This document shows, piece after piece, positions 37,496 to 45,839 of a stretch of 54,386 bases of DNA. Origin of the DNA: JAXGPF01 sp964650945. Lineage in GTDB: Bacteria > Verrucomicrobiota > Kiritimatiellia > JAAZAB01. The first letter of the stretch is position 1; each line of letters begins with the position of its first letter. The notes beneath the pieces were generated by a model. That model was not told the DNA's origin, ran no database searches, and saw nothing but the letters and a program-made list of their open reading frames with translations. The stretch covers positions 1 through 54,386 of the forward strand of contig CAZYXU010000010.1 in assembly GCA_964650945.1 (NCBI GenBank), given 5' to 3'. Made by a program: the position numbers and the translations under genes.

Positions 37496-37575
37496 GATCA
37501 ACGTGTTACGTTGTTGCAAAATTCTGAGTGCCGAACACTGAACACCGAACACTGAACACTTTTAAAAAGACTCAT
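37496..37575 (+). repeat. Interspersed repeat, right part (copy E)
   Basis: GATCAACGTGTTACGTTGTTG, AAATTCTGAGTGCCGAACAC, repeated CTGAACACCGAACA words, then CACTTTTAAAAAGACTCATA. This aligns with the second half of copy A (29925-29998). Here the repeat runs into the 3' end of the gspK-like gene rather than into a start codon. Confidence 0.65.
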
Positions 37576-37619
37576 AAATCCGCATTTCAACGCTAAGGCC
37601 CCCGCCCCGGCGCAGCGGA

Positions 37620-38558
37620 TTACCGGCAGACCCAGCGCCGGACCCGCCATTGCGCCAGCGGATCGCGTTCCGCCAAGGCCCAAATCCGGACCAGCCCGCC
37701 CGCGTTTTCCGCCCGCGTCTCCACCGTAAAATACAAGCTGCGCACATCCAGGTATGCCGCGCAATCCCGGATGGCATCATAAAAGGCGAAATTTTCCAGC
37801 GACTGCAACGGCTGCGCGTCGCGCCGCTGCACGAGGGCGGCCGCCGCAAAGGCGCGCGCCTGGCCCAGCACCCCCAGCAAGACCGCCGCCGGCGCGGTAT
37901 TGACATTCACCGGAGTCAGCCCGCCGCCGGACGCCGGCAGAACACTGAACAATTCCGCCAGCCGTTCCGGCGGCATTGCGGGCGCCAAAGCCAGCAATTC
38001 GCCGGAGCTTTGCATCACCGCGCCGGTCTGACCGGGTTCCGTTCCCGCAAACCAGTCCCTTAACCGCCCGGCAGCTTCCACCGGCGCCGGGCATTCAGCC
38101 CCGGCCAGCAACTCGGCGGCAACCGTCTCCGGCAGCCGGGCGACGCCCGCCGTCAGCGACTGCACGCCCAGGTTATTCACATCAAACAGCCGCGCGGCAT
38201 CCGCCACCCGGACGGCCAGCAGCGTCCCGTCCGGCAACCGTTCCTCCCGGGGCCTGAACCAACCGGCGTTGGTGTGCGTCAGCGCCGGCTCGGACTCCTC
38301 TGCCAGCGTCCGCAACGCCTGCCAGGCGGCGTCCGCCGCCAAGGCGCGCAACCGGGCATGGGCGGTGGCCCGCTGCTCCCGCGCCAGCCGGCCGCGCGCC
38401 GCCATCTGCGCCTGCAAGGTCAACGCCGCCAGCAAAGCCAGCAACATCAAAACCACGGGCAAAGCCATGCCGGCGGAAGCCGGCGCCGTGAAATAAGATT
38501 GACTCCCGCCGCCGGATTTGTTGCAATCACGGCTAACGCTGATTACAGGTTTCACCAT
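37620..38558 (-). CDS. Type II secretion minor pseudopilin GspK-like
   Basis: From ATG 38558 this is 312 residues. A leader ends APASAG, followed by the hydrophobic helix MALPVVLMLLALLAALTLQA, as in prepilins cleaved after glycine. As in known GspK proteins, position 5 of the mature helix is not glutamate. The large body ends with a helix-hairpin-helix-like segment, LTPVNVNTAPAAVLLGVLGQ, typical of GspK. Its start codon shares the palindrome CATG with the divergent TPR gene. ATG 38579 is an alternative. Confidence 0.78.
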   Translation of the reverse strand: MVKPVISVSRDCNKSGGGSQSYFTAPASAGMALPVVLMLLALLAALTLQAQMAARGRLAREQRATAHARLRALAADAAWQALRTLAEESEPALTHTNAGWFRPREERLPDGTLLAVRVADAARLFDVNNLGVQSLTAGVARLPETVAAELLAGAECPAPVEAAGRLRDWFAGTEPGQTGAVMQSSGELLALAPAMPPERLAELFSVLPASGGGLTPVNVNTAPAAVLLGVLGQARAFAAAALVQRRDAQPLQSLENFAFYDAIRDCAAYLDVRSLYFTVETRAENAGGLVRIWALAERDPLAQWRVRRWVCR

Positions 38559-39639
38559 GAGGATTAAGGCTATCATCAAGCTCCGGCAAAGTCAAACCTC
38601 GTTTGGCCGCGGTTTATGCATCTTCGCCGCCGGCGCCGCGCTGATCCGGACGCCATGCGCCGGCGCCTCCGCGCCGCCCGTCCCCGCGCCGCCGCCCGCC
38701 CTTACCAACGTCGCGCCGTCCAATCCGCCGGCGGCCGGCCCCGGCCCGGCACTGGCCGCGCCGGCATCCGCCGCCGCCGCGGCTGCCTCCGCGGACTCCG
38801 TTACCAATGAACCGCTGCGCCAGTATTTGCAGGCGCACGAATCCATGGCCATGGCCGAATGGCTGAAACAACAGGACTTGCAGGAAGAAGCCGCGGATAT
38901 TTACCGGGAGGCCCTGGGCGTATTCAAGGAACTCGCGCAAAAATATCCTGAATGGAAAACCGACCTGGTGGACTTCCGCATCAAACATTGCGAAAAGGAA
39001 TTGGCCGCCATGTCCGGAACCGCCGCCGCGCCGGGCGCCCAGCGTCCGGCGCTGCCCGGCCGCAGCCAGTCCCCGGCGCTCGGCGCAGCCCGCAACACCG
39101 CGCGGCTGCGGCAAGCCGTGCAACTGGAAAAAGTCGCCGACTTGCCGGCCGCCCTGGCGCTCTACCAGGAAATCCTTGACGGAACTCCGCAACACCTGCC
39201 GGCGCTGCAGGGCGCCGCCCGGGTGTATCTGCGCATGCAGCGGATGGCGCCGGCGCGCGCCGTCCTGGAACAGGCGGCGCAACTGCCGGAAAACGACGAA
39301 GCCACCCTGCTGCTGCGCGCCACCCTGCTTTGCCATGACGGCGACTTCCACGGCGCGCGCCGCCTGCTGGACATGGTGCTCAAACGCAATCCCTATAATG
39401 CCAACGCCCACCTGATCATGGGCGCCGTGCTGGCCGACACCGGCCAGTTGGGCGCGGCGGAGGAAGCCACCAACCGCGCCATCTTGCTGAATCCCAAGCT
39501 CGGCGACGCTTATTACAACCGCGCGCAAATCAGCCTGCACCAGCAGCCCCTTGACCTGGAAAAGACCAAACATCATTACCGCAATGCCTTGAAATACGGC
39601 TCGGCGCCCGATCCGGCGCTGGAAGCTTTGTTGGATTAA
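38557..39639 (+). CDS. Exported TPR-repeat protein
   Basis: This 360-residue protein has a probable N-terminal signal (LCIFAAGAALIRTPCAGASA) and an alanine/proline-rich linker. TPR-like helical pairs follow from about residue 180 to the end (LPAALALYQEILDGTPQHLP, AHLIMGAVLADTGQLGAAEE, GDAYYNRAQISLHQQPLDLE). TPR domains scaffold protein complexes. Divergent from gspK, it may assist the secretion apparatus, but no direct evidence shows this. Confidence 0.78.
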   Translation: MRIKAIIKLRQSQTSFGRGLCIFAAGAALIRTPCAGASAPPVPAPPPALTNVAPSNPPAAGPGPALAAPASAAAAAASADSVTNEPLRQYLQAHESMAMAEWLKQQDLQEEAADIYREALGVFKELAQKYPEWKTDLVDFRIKHCEKELAAMSGTAAAPGAQRPALPGRSQSPALGAARNTARLRQAVQLEKVADLPAALALYQEILDGTPQHLPALQGAARVYLRMQRMAPARAVLEQAAQLPENDEATLLLRATLLCHDGDFHGARRLLDMVLKRNPYNANAHLIMGAVLADTGQLGAAEEATNRAILLNPKLGDAYYNRAQISLHQQPLDLEKTKHHYRNALKYGSAPDPALEALLD

Positions 39640-39648
39640 GGAAGCCGC

Positions 39649-40602
39649 ATGTCCAAAAACGTAAAAATCAGTTCCATCAGCACCCTGCCATGCGCCGCCG
39701 ACCTGGCGCTGTCCGACCAATCCCTGACCGATAAAGTCATCGCCCATCTCGAGGCAGCCATGCAACCGGTCTGGCCGGACCGGCCGGACCTGGTGGTCCT
39801 GCCGGAATGCTGCGACCGGCCCCGCGACCTGCCGCGGGAACGACAAAGCGCCTACTACCTGGCCCGGGGCGACCAGGTCCTGCGCCGCCTCCAGACGCTG
39901 GCGGCGCGGCATAAATGTTATATCGCCTATTCCGCCGTCCAGGCCATGCCCGACGGAACTTTCCGCAACGCCACCCGCATGCTTGACCGCCAGGGCGCCG
40001 TGGCGGGGGAATACCACAAGAACCACCTGGTGATCGAGGAAAACACGGAAGCCAACATTCTGTACGGCAAGGATGCCCCCATCATCCAATGCGATTTCGG
40101 ACGGGTGGCCTGCGCCATCTGCTTCGACCTTAATTTCGACGAATTGCGCCTGAAATATGCCGCGGCCAAACCGGATCTGCTCGTCTTCTGTTCCAACTAC
40201 CACGGCGGTCTGATGCAAAATTACTGGGCCTACTCCTGCCGCGCCTATTTCGTCAGCGCCCTCGGCAGCCTGAAACAGGCGCCCGGCGCGATCATCTCGC
40301 CCCTGGGTGAAACCATCGCCGCCACCACGAACTACTTCCATTACGCCACCGCCACCGTCAACCTGGATTATTGCATCGCCCACCTGGACTACAACTGGGA
40401 AAAACTCGACCAACTGAAGGCTAAATACGGGCCAGGCGTCCGCATCGCCGCCCCGGCCCGCCTGGGATCAACCCTCATCACCAGCGAGTTGCCGGATATC
40501 CCGGCCCGCGCCATGGCGCGCGAATTTCAAATCGAGCTGCTGGATGACTACCTGGCGCGCGCCCTGGCCCACCGCCACGCTCCAGGACACATCGAAACAT
40601 GA
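39649..40602 (+). CDS. Carbon-nitrogen hydrolase (nitrilase superfamily)
   Basis: This 317-residue cytoplasmic hydrolase has the Glu-Lys-Cys catalytic triad visible in VVLPECC, GEYHKNHLVI and VACAICFDLNFDELR. The family cleaves amides or N-carbamoyl groups; the substrate is unknown. AAGGA lies six bases before the ATG. Its TGA overlaps the ATG of the transporter gene, suggesting that uptake or export and hydrolysis of a small molecule may be linked. Confidence 0.88.
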   Translation: MSKNVKISSISTLPCAADLALSDQSLTDKVIAHLEAAMQPVWPDRPDLVVLPECCDRPRDLPRERQSAYYLARGDQVLRRLQTLAARHKCYIAYSAVQAMPDGTFRNATRMLDRQGAVAGEYHKNHLVIEENTEANILYGKDAPIIQCDFGRVACAICFDLNFDELRLKYAAAKPDLLVFCSNYHGGLMQNYWAYSCRAYFVSALGSLKQAPGAIISPLGETIAATTNYFHYATATVNLDYCIAHLDYNWEKLDQLKAKYGPGVRIAAPARLGSTLITSELPDIPARAMAREFQIELLDDYLARALAHRHAPGHIET

Positions 40603-41492
40603 CCGCCAAGGCCTGGAAGGGGCTGGGCTGGTCGCTGGCCAGCGCCTTTCTCTGGAGCACCACCTTCGTCTGCGCCCGGCATTTACTGGCCAATCGCCGG
40701 GTTGATCCGCTGACGCTTTCCGTCGCCCGCTTCCTGCTGGGCGGGCTGGCATTGCTGGCTTGCGGGTTGCTGCGGCCGGGAACGCTGCAACTGCGCTTGC
40801 GGCCGGCGGACCTGGCGCGCCTGGCCGGACTGGCGCTCTGCGGGCTGACCGGCATGAGCGTGCTGCTTTTTTACGGCCAGCGCAGCACCACCGCCATTAA
40901 CAGCTCCATGCTGATGCAGTTAAGCCCGGTGTTTATCTTGGTTTTAGGCATCGGCATCGGCGAACGCATCGCCTGGCGCAATCTGGCCGCCATCCTGCTC
41001 AGCCTGGCCGGCGCCCTGGTGGTCGTGGGCATCATCACCCCGGCCGGCTGGAGCGCGCAACTGACCGCCGCGCGCGGCGACTTGCTGGTGCTGGGCGGGG
41101 CGCTGTGCTGGGCGTTCTACGCCATCCTCAGCAAAGCCACGGTACAGCGGCTGGGCGGATTCACCGCCACCACCTGGGTCATGCTGGCCGGCGCCCTGGA
41201 ACTGCTGGTGTTGCGCCTGGCGCTGCCCGCCGAACTGATTCTGCCAAAGGACCCCAAAACCTGGGCAATGATCGTTTACCTGGCGCTTTTTCCCACCGCC
41301 CTGGCATTCTACGCCTGGTACGAGGCCATGCGCCTGATTGACCTGGCGGTGCTGAACATCATGCAGTATTTGACGCCGGTGTTCACGATCATCCTGGCCG
41401 GGTTATTGCTGGGGGAGCGCCTGACGTGGCTGCAGGGGCTGGGAATCGCGCTGGTGCTGGGCGGCGTCGCCCTGCTCCGCCCCGGCAAATGA
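40599..41492 (+). CDS. EamA/DMT-family transporter
   Basis: This 297-residue protein has ten predicted membrane helices in two EamA repeats. The first repeat includes GWSLASAFLWSTTFVCARHL, STTAINSSMLMQLSPVFIL and LAAILLSLAGALVVVGIITP. The second starts near LLVLGGALCWAFYAILSK and ends LTWLQGLGIALVLGGVALL. Members carry amino acids, nucleotides or other metabolites. It is translationally coupled (ATGA) to the nitrilase-family hydrolase. Confidence 0.9.
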   Translation: MTAKAWKGLGWSLASAFLWSTTFVCARHLLANRRVDPLTLSVARFLLGGLALLACGLLRPGTLQLRLRPADLARLAGLALCGLTGMSVLLFYGQRSTTAINSSMLMQLSPVFILVLGIGIGERIAWRNLAAILLSLAGALVVVGIITPAGWSAQLTAARGDLLVLGGALCWAFYAILSKATVQRLGGFTATTWVMLAGALELLVLRLALPAELILPKDPKTWAMIVYLALFPTALAFYAWYEAMRLIDLAVLNIMQYLTPVFTIILAGLLLGERLTWLQGLGIALVLGGVALLRPGK

Positions 41493-41523
41493 CGCTTTAC
41501 CGTAAAAAATGCTTGCCAAGCGG

Positions 41524-41562
41524 CGCGGTTAATACTAAAAACCGCGTTTGTGTTGCACAAAC
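41524..41562 (+). promoter_or_regulatory. Two adjacent hairpins upstream of efp
   Basis: CGCGGTT and AACCGCG (41524-41546) form a seven-base-pair stem. Immediately after it, GTTTGTG-ttg-CACAAAC (41546-41562) forms another. They may terminate the transporter transcript or structure the efp leader. No long T tract follows. Confidence 0.4.
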
Positions 41563-41628
41563 CAAACCGGATAATCCGGGCGGACGGCGCACGGCGCCGG
41601 CCAGGTCCATTCAGAACGAGGTGTTTTT

Positions 41629-42198
41629 ATGTATTCCGCATCCGACCTGCGCAAGGGCTTGCGCATTCAAATTGACGGCGTCCCTTATTACATCACGGAG
41701 TTTAATTTCGTCAAACCCGGCAAGGGCGCCTCGATTTACAACTGCAAAATGAAAAACCTGATCAACGGCAGCACCCTGACCAAGAGCTACCGCTCCAACG
41801 ATAAATTCGACGAGCCAAAAATCGAAGACCGCAAAATGCGCTACTCCTACAACGATGGCGTAAACTACGTTTTCATTGACGCCGACTTCGAGCAGTTGGA
41901 AGTCTCCCCCGACGTGCTCGGCGATTCGCGCCACTTCCTGAACGAGGATATGCCCGTGGATGTCCTGGTTTTCAACGGCCAGGCCATCGGCGTTGACCTG
42001 CCGACATTCGTCGAGAAGGAAATCGTCGAAACCGAACCCGGCGCGCGCGGCAACACCGCCACCAACGTGCTGAAACCGGCCAAGATCGCCGGCGGTTTCG
42101 AAATCCAGGTGCCGCTGTTCATCAGCCAGGGCGACGTGGTGAAAATCGACACGCGCACCGGCACTTACAGCGATCGCGTGCGGACTTTCCGCAATTGA
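41629..42198 (+). CDS. efp: Translation elongation factor P
   Basis: This 189-residue protein with three beta-barrel domains rescues ribosomes stalled at polyproline stretches. The N-terminus (YSASDLRKGLRIQIDGVPYY) and the loop FVKPGKGAS place the modifiable lysine at position 32, equivalent to Lys34 of Escherichia coli EF-P. DFEQLEVSPDVLGDS and TGTYSDRVRTFRN are typical later segments. GAGGTG precedes the ATG. The lysine and the adjacent epmA gene point to beta-lysylation. Confidence 0.97.
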   Translation: MYSASDLRKGLRIQIDGVPYYITEFNFVKPGKGASIYNCKMKNLINGSTLTKSYRSNDKFDEPKIEDRKMRYSYNDGVNYVFIDADFEQLEVSPDVLGDSRHFLNEDMPVDVLVFNGQAIGVDLPTFVEKEIVETEPGARGNTATNVLKPAKIAGGFEIQVPLFISQGDVVKIDTRTGTYSDRVRTFRN

Positions 42199-42200
42199 CG

Positions 42201-43148
42201 ATGCCCGACTGCCTCAATCCCGATCCCGCCGCCGTCCGCCTGCGGCGCCTCCGGCCGGCCCTGGAACGGCGCGCGCATATCCTGGCGGCTGTCCGGAATT
42301 TCTTTGCCGGAAACGGCTTGCTGGAAGTGGAAACCCCCGCGCGCATCCCGGTCCCCGCGCTGGAACAGCAGATTGACGCCCAGCCTTCCGGCCCGGCCTG
42401 GCTGCGCACTTCGCCGGAATTGCACATGAAACGGCTGCTGGCCGCCGGTTATGAAAATATTTTTCAAGTCGGCCCGTGCTTCCGCCAGGGCGAATACGGC
42501 GACCTGCATAACCCGGAATTCTGCATGCTGGAATGGTACCGCGCCCACGCGGACTACCGCGCCATCCTGGCCGACACCCAGGCGCTGGTCGCCGCCGTCG
42601 CCCGGGCGGTTGCGGGCGGCGATGCAAACGGCTTCGTTTACCGCGGCCGGCGGATAGACCTGGCCCAACCCTGGCATGTTCAGACGGTAGCCCAAGCCTT
42701 CCTGGACGCCGCCGGCTGGGACCCGACCCGCGCCTTCGACGCCGAGCGATTCGAAGCCGACCTGCTCGGCAAGGTGGAACCCCGCCTGCCGCCGGACCGG
42801 CCATCCGTCATCATTGATTTCCCCGCCCAACTGGCGGCACTGGCGCGCTGCCGCGCCGGCAACCCGCCGGTGGCCGAACGCTGGGAGCTTTACATCGGCG
42901 GGATGGAAATCGCCAATGCCTTTTCCGAACTGACCGATCCCGCCGAACAACGCCGGCGGTTTGAGGTCTGCGCCGCGGCGCGGCGCGCGGCGGGCAAAAC
43001 CGTTTATGACCTGGACCATGATTTCCTGGCCGCGCTGGAAAACGGTTTGCCTGCATGCGGCGGCGCGGCGCTGGGGCTGGACCGGCTGGTCATGCTCTTC
43101 AGCGATGCCGCCAGCCTGGATGACATTTTGCCGTTCCGCGTCCGCTGA
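42201..43148 (+). CDS. epmA: EF-P--lysine ligase (lysyl-tRNA synthetase-like)
   Basis: This protein of about 315 residues is a class II lysyl-tRNA synthetase catalytic domain without an anticodon domain. Motif 2 is seen in ENIFQVGPCFRQGEYGDLHNPEFCMLEWYR and motif 3 in GGAALGLDRLVMLF. It activates (R)-beta-lysine and attaches it to EF-P. It begins two bases after the efp stop; TTG at 42195 is an alternative start. The lysine 2,3-aminomutase EpmB, which makes beta-lysine, is not in the window. Confidence 0.93.
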   Translation: MPDCLNPDPAAVRLRRLRPALERRAHILAAVRNFFAGNGLLEVETPARIPVPALEQQIDAQPSGPAWLRTSPELHMKRLLAAGYENIFQVGPCFRQGEYGDLHNPEFCMLEWYRAHADYRAILADTQALVAAVARAVAGGDANGFVYRGRRIDLAQPWHVQTVAQAFLDAAGWDPTRAFDAERFEADLLGKVEPRLPPDRPSVIIDFPAQLAALARCRAGNPPVAERWELYIGGMEIANAFSELTDPAEQRRRFEVCAAARRAAGKTVYDLDHDFLAALENGLPACGGAALGLDRLVMLFSDAASLDDILPFRVR

Positions 43149-43185
43149 ACGCGGCGGATTGCGCCGGCGGCAAGCCGCGGGCCGC

Positions 43186-44115
43186 CTAAACTCCCTGCCG
43201 CAGCACCTGCAGCACCAGCGGGCCGAGCAAGACCAGAAACACGGCGGGAAAAATAAAGGCGATCAACGGAAAGAGCATTTTCACCGGCGCTTCGTGCGCC
43301 AGTTTCTCCGCGCGCAGGAAGCGTTTGGCGCGGATCTGATCGGATTGGATGCGCAGCGTGGCGCCAATGCTCACGCCCATTTCATCCGCCTGCGTCAGGG
43401 CCGTGATCAGGGAGTGAATGTCCGGCTGGTCAACCCGGTCGGCCATGTGGCGCAAGGCTTCGCGGCGGGTCTTGCCCAGTTGAATTTCAAACAACACCCG
43501 CCCCAGTTCCTCGCCCAGGGCGTCCGCCTTCCGCCGCTCGATGATGTTCCGGATGGCGGTCATGAAATCCAGTCCCGCTTCCACGGAAATGGTCAGGAGG
43601 TCCATGACGAAGGGCAAAGCGCGCAAGATCGCACGATGGCGCAGCACGATGGTATTTTTCAGCCAGATCCGCGGGTAAAACAGCATCCAAACGAATAAAA
43701 ACGCCGCCAGCGCCAGCGGCCGGCCGCCCAGGCCGCCGCCCGCGGTGGCGAAGGCCCCCAGGGTCGCCAGCGCCAGGCCGCCGCCCCAGAGCAGCGGTGT
43801 CAGCAGGCACAGCGCGAGGTACTCCTGCGCGCTGAGGGTATCCTCGTAGCCGGCGGTCGTCAGCCGCGTTTCCAGGCGAGCGCACAGCCGGCTGAAGCGC
43901 GGGCGGTGGAAGTAAAAGGCCGGGTAAAAGGTCAAAGGCATCAACGCGCGCAAAACGATCGGGAGACGGCGCGCCAGACGCGGCAAGCCGGATGACGCCG
44001 GCGCCAGGGGCAGTTCCAGCGCCAGGCGCGCCAGCGCCCAACTCAAGCCGCAGGCGAAGACCGCCCACAAAACGGCCAGGATGATTTCCGGCAATGTCAA
44101 CCCCAGGATGTTCAT
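43186..44115 (-). CDS. tadC: Tad pilus platform protein TadC
   Basis: This 309-residue type II/IV secretion F-domain protein sits in the inner membrane and works with TadB as the pilus assembly platform. Membrane helices occur at the start (IILAVLWAVFACGLSWAL), the middle and the end (MLFPLIAFIFPAVFLVLLG). The conserved cytoplasmic F domain includes PFVMDLLTISVEAGLDFMTA and ALTQADEMGVSIGATLRIQS. The start overlaps the tadB stop as ATGA. Confidence 0.9.
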   Translation of the reverse strand: MNILGLTLPEIILAVLWAVFACGLSWALARLALELPLAPASSGLPRLARRLPIVLRALMPLTFYPAFYFHRPRFSRLCARLETRLTTAGYEDTLSAQEYLALCLLTPLLWGGGLALATLGAFATAGGGLGGRPLALAAFLFVWMLFYPRIWLKNTIVLRHRAILRALPFVMDLLTISVEAGLDFMTAIRNIIERRKADALGEELGRVLFEIQLGKTRREALRHMADRVDQPDIHSLITALTQADEMGVSIGATLRIQSDQIRAKRFLRAEKLAHEAPVKMLFPLIAFIFPAVFLVLLGPLVLQVLRQGV

Positions 44116-45011
44116 ATATCGATCGCCACAATTTTACGGATCATCAACGCGCCGATAATCTCCAGCGTCAGGACGGCGCCGATCATGGCCAGGCCGACGG
44201 GCGAATGGGCGAACGTGCCCATCATCCGCGGGTCAATGGCAAACATCACTGCCGCCAGGATCAGGGGCATCAGCCCGACGACCACGCCCTGCAGGCGCCC
44301 CTGGGCCGTCAAGGCCAGCACCCGCCCTTGAATGCGGATGCGCTCGCGGATGGTATGCGCGATTTTTTCGAAGACCTCGGTGAGATTGCCGCCGGTCTGC
44401 CGGGCGATTTCAATGGCCCGGATCATGATGGTCAAATCCTCGCTGTCCACCCGCCGTTCGAGATTGGCGAGGGCCTCTTCAAATTTCACACCCACGCGGG
44501 TTTGCTGGAGGAAGAGGCTGAACTCCTGGGAAATCGGGTTGCGATTCTGTTTCACGATCTGCTCGAAGGCCTGGAGGATGCTCGATCCGGAACGCAAGGC
44601 GTTGCTCATGGTCATCAGGGCATCCACCAGTTGTTCGTTGAAATTGCGGCGGCGCTTCTGTTTCAACACCGCCAGGGCCCGGCCTGGCAGGGTCAAGGCC
44701 ACCCCGCCGGCGAGACCGCCGGCAACCAGCCCGCGCATCACGCCGGCGAGCGAGCTGAAATCGCCCATCATCAGGAAAAACCCCAGGAAGCCGACCGCCG
44801 CCGCGACCCAGGCGATTTCCAGCAGGCGCCGGGGCGGGATGAAGTAAAACATCTCCGCGAACTGGCGGGCGGTGCGCTCGGTGTAAACCGTGGCATAGCT
44901 GTCGGCGCCGGACTGCATGGCCCGCAGGCAGGCATAAGCCAGCAGGGCGAAGCATAGCCCGTAAAGCAGCGGGACCAGCACCTGCCATAGAATTTCGTTA
45001 AAGCCTGTCAT
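44112..45011 (-). CDS. tadB: Tad pilus platform protein TadB
   Basis: This 299-residue F-domain membrane protein pairs with TadC. The core motif region NEQLVDALMTMSNALRSGSS and VFEKIAHTIRERIRIQGRVL are characteristic. Helices lie near the start (LVPLLYGLCFALLAYACL), the middle and the end. It should follow tadA directly, but about 830 bases containing a four-helix-bundle gene and word arrays separate them. Confidence 0.9.
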   Translation of the reverse strand: MTGFNEILWQVLVPLLYGLCFALLAYACLRAMQSGADSYATVYTERTARQFAEMFYFIPPRRLLEIAWVAAAVGFLGFFLMMGDFSSLAGVMRGLVAGGLAGGVALTLPGRALAVLKQKRRRNFNEQLVDALMTMSNALRSGSSILQAFEQIVKQNRNPISQEFSLFLQQTRVGVKFEEALANLERRVDSEDLTIMIRAIEIARQTGGNLTEVFEKIAHTIRERIRIQGRVLALTAQGRLQGVVVGLMPLILAAVMFAIDPRMMGTFAHSPVGLAMIGAVLTLEIIGALMIRKIVAIDI

Positions 45012-45024
45012 AAGAAGGGAGATG

Positions 45025-45262
45025 GGGTTCGGGGGTCGGGGGTCGGAATTTAGTGTTCAGGGTTCAGTGTTCGGTGTTCGGGGTTCGGGGGTCGGGATTT
45101 AGTGTTCGGTGTTCAGGGTTCAGTGTTCGGGGTTCGGTGTTCGGGGTCGGGGTTCAGGGTTCGGTGTTCAGTGTTCGGTGTTCGGGATTTAGTGTTCGGG
45201 GTTCAGGGTTCAGTGTTCAGGGTTCAGGGTTCAGTGTTCAGGGGTCGGGGTTCGGTGTTCAA
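45025..45262. repeat. Left word array at the tad insertion
   Basis: About 240 bp consist almost only of seven- to eight-base words such as GTTCAGT, GTTCGGT and GTTCGGG in irregular order, with a few ATTTAGT interruptions. There is no fixed period and no spacer structure. The four-helix-bundle gene ends inside the array, which encodes its last residues (LNTEPRPLNTEP). Confidence 0.85.
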
Positions 45263-45730
45263 GGATGAAGGCCAGCCGGGGTGCAGTAGTTCCTGTGTCG
45301 GCTCGTACTCGCTGGCTGCCTCCGCAACGACCCAACGACGTTCCTGCTCAGGAAGATACCTTTCAAGCGACTTCTCGATACCATTCAGCATTCGAATGCA
45401 TTGTTTGTAACGTTCCCGATATTTCATGAATACATCATCCTGGATGTATCCTTTCAACTTGGCCATAAACAGGTGATGCAGCGTTTCGGCCGCCTCCCCG
45501 CGGCTGCGGTTGACCCCCTCAACCTTGTTGCGCACATGGCGGTCATCATTTTTTTCGGCCAGTTGTGCGGGAGAGCTGTTAGACGACCGCCTGATCTGCG
45601 CCCCAAGTTCATAGCGCTCCTCTGCCGGCCAGGCATGACTGAGATCACATATTTCTATATGGAGTTCACAGAGCTTTTGATAAACATGCAGGTCCGCCAC
45701 ATCCAAATAAGTTTTGGCGCTTTCCTCCAT
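45224..45730 (-). CDS. Four-helix-bundle protein (S23/IVP family)
   Basis: This 168-residue protein starts at ATG 45730 after GGGGGAG; the longer frame upstream is only word-array translation. The body matches four-helix-bundle proteins of the 23S rRNA intervening-sequence family and is distantly similar to Avd of diversity-generating retroelements: DLHVYQKLCELHIEICDLSH, YELGAQIRRSSNSSPAQLAE, AAETLHHLFMAKLKGYI. The last residues are encoded by repeats. The biochemical role is unknown. It is inserted in the tad operon in the same orientation. Confidence 0.82.
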   Translation of the reverse strand: MEESAKTYLDVADLHVYQKLCELHIEICDLSHAWPAEERYELGAQIRRSSNSSPAQLAEKNDDRHVRNKVEGVNRSRGEAAETLHHLFMAKLKGYIQDDVFMKYRERYKQCIRMLNGIEKSLERYLPEQERRWVVAEAASEYEPTQELLHPGWPSSLNTEPRPLNTEP

Positions 45731-45736
45731 ACTCCC

Positions 45737-45825
45737 CCCGAACACCGAACACCTTTCCCCATCCTGAACACTGAACTCCGCGAACATTGCCCGTCCCGAA
45801 CACCGAACACTGAACACCGAACACA
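45737..45825. repeat. Right word array at the tad insertion
   Basis: Words such as CCGAACAC and CTGAACAC repeat irregularly up to 45825, just before the tadA stop. They are the inverse of the words at 45025-45262, so the gene sits between facing arrays. Confidence 0.85.
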
Positions 45826-45839
45826 TCCCCCATGCCGCC

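Noticed and set aside
43149..43185. Rho-independent terminator between epmA and tadC
   Set aside because: The 37-base gap is GC-rich with weak complementarity but has no clean stem and no T tract.
45025..45262. Possible CRISPR array
   Set aside because: The repeats are seven to eight bases, irregular and without unique spacers of constant length, and no cas genes are present.
45224..45730. Accessory (Avd) gene of a diversity-generating retroelement
   Set aside because: The fold family is related, but no reverse transcriptase, template repeat or variable repeat pair was seen in the window.
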